Shown in pieces: positions 34,020 to 36,202 of a stretch of 36,202 nt of DNA. Both the position numbers and the translations under genes were made by a program. Source of the stretch: Clostridia bacterium (GTDB lineage Bacteria; Bacillota; Clostridia; Oscillospirales; CAG-272); NCBI GenBank assembly GCA_017454675.1, contig JAFTCN010000039.1:1-36202 (forward strand), read 5' to 3'. Each line of letters starts with the position of its first letter. Position 1 is the first letter of the stretch. The notes under the pieces were generated by a model, which had not been told where the DNA came from, made no database searches, and saw only the letters and a list, made by a program, of their open reading frames with translations.

Positions 34020-35009
34020 ATGACAAACGATCTGCAGCTCAACAAAACTGTAAGCGTGCCAAAGGCCGTCAAGCCAAAGAAAAAGCGCAGAGCGGCTTCT
34101 CTTGACAAACGCAAAGCACGCGCCGGATGGTTTTTCGTCCTGCCGTTCATAATCGGATTCGTCGCAGTCTACATCCCGATCATTTTCGATTCGATCAGGT
34201 ACTCCTTCAGCCGGATCAAGATCATCCCCGGAGAAGGGTTCACGATCACCAACGTAGGCTGGGAAAACTACCGCCAGGCGCTCTTCGTCAACCCCGACTT
34301 TGTAAAGACGCTCCTCTCCGGCCTTCAGCAGCTTGCGTTCGACATCCCCGCCATTCTTCTGTTCTCGCTCTTCATGGCCGTTCTTCTCAACCAGAAGATG
34401 GTCGGCCGTGCGGTGTTCCGCGCCATATTCTTCATCCCCGTTATCCTGGCTACAGGTATCATGGAGTCGATAGAAGCGCAGAACGTTCTGGGTGAGTATT
34501 TTGACGACCCTGACGGCATCGCGGACGGTTCGGGACAGTCGGTGGCGTCCGATATTGTATCGGCGATCGACATCGAGGTCCTGTTCGCGAACATGAGGGT
34601 AGGTACCGAGATAGTCGAATACGTCGTACGGGCCATCAACAACATTTTCAACATAGTGAACCGTTCGGGCGTTCAGATGCTGATATTCCTCGCGGGACTT
34701 CAGTCGATCTCCCCGGCGATCTACGAATCGTGCCAGATAGACGGAGCGACCGGATGGGAGACATTCTGGAAGATCACCTTCCCGATGATCAGCCCGATGA
34801 TCCTGGTCAACGGAATCTACACGGTCATCGACTCGTTCACGACTGATTCCAACACGGTCATGAAGTTCATCGCCAACGAATATACCAAGTCTTCCGGACA
34901 GGAAGTCAGTTCGGCGATGGCATGGATGTACTTCATGATAGTCATCGTGGCGATAGCTCTGATAGCGGCGATCCTTTCGGCGTTCGTCTTCTATCAGAGA
35001 AGAGACTGA
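34020..35009 (+). CDS. Carbohydrate ABC transporter permease, MalF/UgpA-like (pair 2)
   Basis: A 329-residue membrane protein with about six hydrophobic segments and a strongly basic N-terminus (KPKKKRR, cytoplasmic). The EAA loop reads ESCQIDGATGWETFW, then ITFPMISP. A hydrophilic stretch of about 65 residues (GEYFDDPDGIADGSGQ onward) precedes FLAGLQSISP. It is clearly different from the first MalF-like protein in this operon, so it is not a recent duplicate. The ribosome site AAAGGAGG is optimal. It pairs with the next gene (21-bp gap). Confidence 0.9.
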   Translation: MTNDLQLNKTVSVPKAVKPKKKRRAASLDKRKARAGWFFVLPFIIGFVAVYIPIIFDSIRYSFSRIKIIPGEGFTITNVGWENYRQALFVNPDFVKTLLSGLQQLAFDIPAILLFSLFMAVLLNQKMVGRAVFRAIFFIPVILATGIMESIEAQNVLGEYFDDPDGIADGSGQSVASDIVSAIDIEVLFANMRVGTEIVEYVVRAINNIFNIVNRSGVQMLIFLAGLQSISPAIYESCQIDGATGWETFWKITFPMISPMILVNGIYTVIDSFTTDSNTVMKFIANEYTKSSGQEVSSAMAWMYFMIVIVAIALIAAILSAFVFYQRRD

Positions 35010-35030
35010 TGAAGGGAGGATGAAACAGAA

Positions 35031-36158
35031 ATGAATGCACAGCCTACGGCTCCGAGAGTGACAAAAGAGACCAAGAACAAGATCAAGGTCGAATTTGAAC
35101 GCACTCCGCTGATCGAACGTCTGAAGGCAAAATTCATAAATATGGCTTTTGTCACCGACGTCATCTGGTACATTTTCAGGCTTCTCCTCCTCATCGGTAT
35201 AGCCTACATCGTTCTTTTCCCCTTCTATACCAAGATAGCGGGTTCCTTCATGGGGAAGGAAGACTTCGTCGACGTGACGGTCATGCTCATACCGAAGCAC
35301 TTCTCGCTCGACATCTACAGATTCATCATCCTGGAGAACGACTACTTCACCGCCTTCGGCAATACTCTGCTGCTGGCCGGATCGACAGCCATCATTCAGA
35401 CATTCATCTGCTGCCTCATCGGATACGGACTTGCTAAGTTCAAATTCAAAGGCGCGAAGTATGTCTTCTTAGCCGTCATCCTGACGATGGTCGTGCCACA
35501 CCAGACACTGCAGCTGTCGATGTTCATGGAATTCCGGTTCTTCGACATACTGGGGATAGTCAAATTCCTGTCGGGTCACGCGACTGTCGGTAATATCGAA
35601 TGGCTCAACAAGATCCTGGCCGCGATCAACATCTTCCCGGCCGAGAGCAAGAACGCCATTCTCAAGGGTATCATCGCCGACGGCGCGCTGAACCTCAACA
35701 ACACATACTGGCCGCTGATAGTCCTCTCCCTCACCGGACTCGGATTCAAGAACGGGCTTTACATCTTCATGCTCCGCCAGTTCTTCCGCGGAGTTCCCGA
35801 TGAACTCGAGGAGTCGGCGTACATAGACGGATCGGGCACCTTCCGCACATTCCTGCAGATCATTCTGCCGCTTTCGGTGCCGATGCTCATCACTGTCTTC
35901 CTGTTCGCCTTCTCGTGGCAGTGGACAGACGACTTCTATACGAAGCTGTTCTTCACTTCAAGCAAGACCATACTGATGCCGGACATCGTAAAGATCCCGA
36001 CCACGCTTGAGACCAACTACGCGGGTCAGAACCTTTACTATCCCGCAATCAGAAACACCTGCGGGCTGATGATCATATTCCCTCTGGTCATCCTTTACGC
36101 ATTCCTGCAGAACTTCCTTGTCCAGGGCATAGAGAGATCCGGTCTTACGGCCGATTGA
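35031..36158 (+). CDS. Carbohydrate ABC transporter permease, MalG/UgpE-like (pair 2), with extra loop
   Basis: A 375-residue membrane protein, about 85 longer than pair 1's MalG-like member. The EAA loop is ESAYIDGSGTFRTFLQ, then IILPLSVP. The extra length is an N-terminal cytoplasmic extension of about 45 residues and an insertion of about 47 residues (about 176-222) between FFDILG and NNTYWPL, on the extracytoplasmic side by normal MalG topology. The gene ends 44 bp before the window edge and no terminator is seen, so the operon may continue beyond it. Confidence 0.9.
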   Translation: MNAQPTAPRVTKETKNKIKVEFERTPLIERLKAKFINMAFVTDVIWYIFRLLLLIGIAYIVLFPFYTKIAGSFMGKEDFVDVTVMLIPKHFSLDIYRFIILENDYFTAFGNTLLLAGSTAIIQTFICCLIGYGLAKFKFKGAKYVFLAVILTMVVPHQTLQLSMFMEFRFFDILGIVKFLSGHATVGNIEWLNKILAAINIFPAESKNAILKGIIADGALNLNNTYWPLIVLSLTGLGFKNGLYIFMLRQFFRGVPDELEESAYIDGSGTFRTFLQIILPLSVPMLITVFLFAFSWQWTDDFYTKLFFTSSKTILMPDIVKIPTTLETNYAGQNLYYPAIRNTCGLMIIFPLVILYAFLQNFLVQGIERSGLTAD

Positions 36159-36202
36159 TCCGTCTTTGTCCTGCAGCAGGGAAATCGGGCCGCGGCGCCT
36201 AC

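Overview
The window reads as a chromosomal segment of an uncultured, fairly GC-rich clostridial Firmicute. The grounds are strong AGGAGG-type ribosome sites, seven sigma-A-type promoters with 17-bp spacers (six with an exact TATAAT), a lipoprotein signal, a Cys-type MurA and MalF/MalG-like sugar permeases of the clostridial type. Genus or family cannot be fixed from this sequence. I see no phage, insertion sequence, CRISPR array, rRNA or tRNA.

Positions 1-20010 hold housekeeping and amino-sugar genes in short blocks on both strands. First come a low-complexity Lys/Ala/Glu tail and a membrane-anchored unknown (+). On the minus strand follow a helicase of the DinG/XPD type with its own consensus promoter, then asnS, an aminotransferase of the MocR-like aspartate type and a YhcC-like radical SAM protein. 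A lone FAD oxidoreductase (+) faces a minus-strand block of SGNH lipoprotein, sugar-isomerase-like TIM barrel, nagB-like and nagA. Then come a GpsA-like dehydrogenase (+), a small phosphoribosyltransferase (-), murA, a ROK glucokinase, plsY and an exported unknown (+). GlcNAc-6-P breakdown (NagA, NagB), sugar phosphorylation (ROK) and UDP-GlcNAc use (MurA) sit close together. The GpsA-like and PlsY proteins point to glycerol-3-phosphate and phospholipid supply.

Positions 20011-20484 are a 474-bp non-coding region with a near-perfect hairpin, a 16-bp inverted-repeat pair around a terminator, a 16-bp AT-rich palindrome and a good promoter.

Positions 20485-36158 form one co-directional operon that looks like a large carbohydrate-import system. 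Its order is a 1141-residue solute-binding protein with two N-terminal repeat modules, a MalF/MalG-like permease pair, an NHL-propeller/TPR/Yip1 membrane fusion, a 2015-residue DUF5696-like secreted protein, and a second MalF/MalG-like pair. No ATPase is encoded, so a shared MsmX-like ATPase elsewhere is the likely motor (inference). The most striking object is the 2015-residue protein. Its glycoside-hydrolase-like body and its short C-terminal beta segment appear to be separated by roughly 990 mostly helical residues carrying a degenerate repeat with a Ser-x-Glu-Tyr signature. Together with duplicated modules on the binding protein and an extra extracellular loop on the last permease, this suggests a surface assembly that spans or organises the cell envelope around polysaccharide capture. 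That last step is inference.
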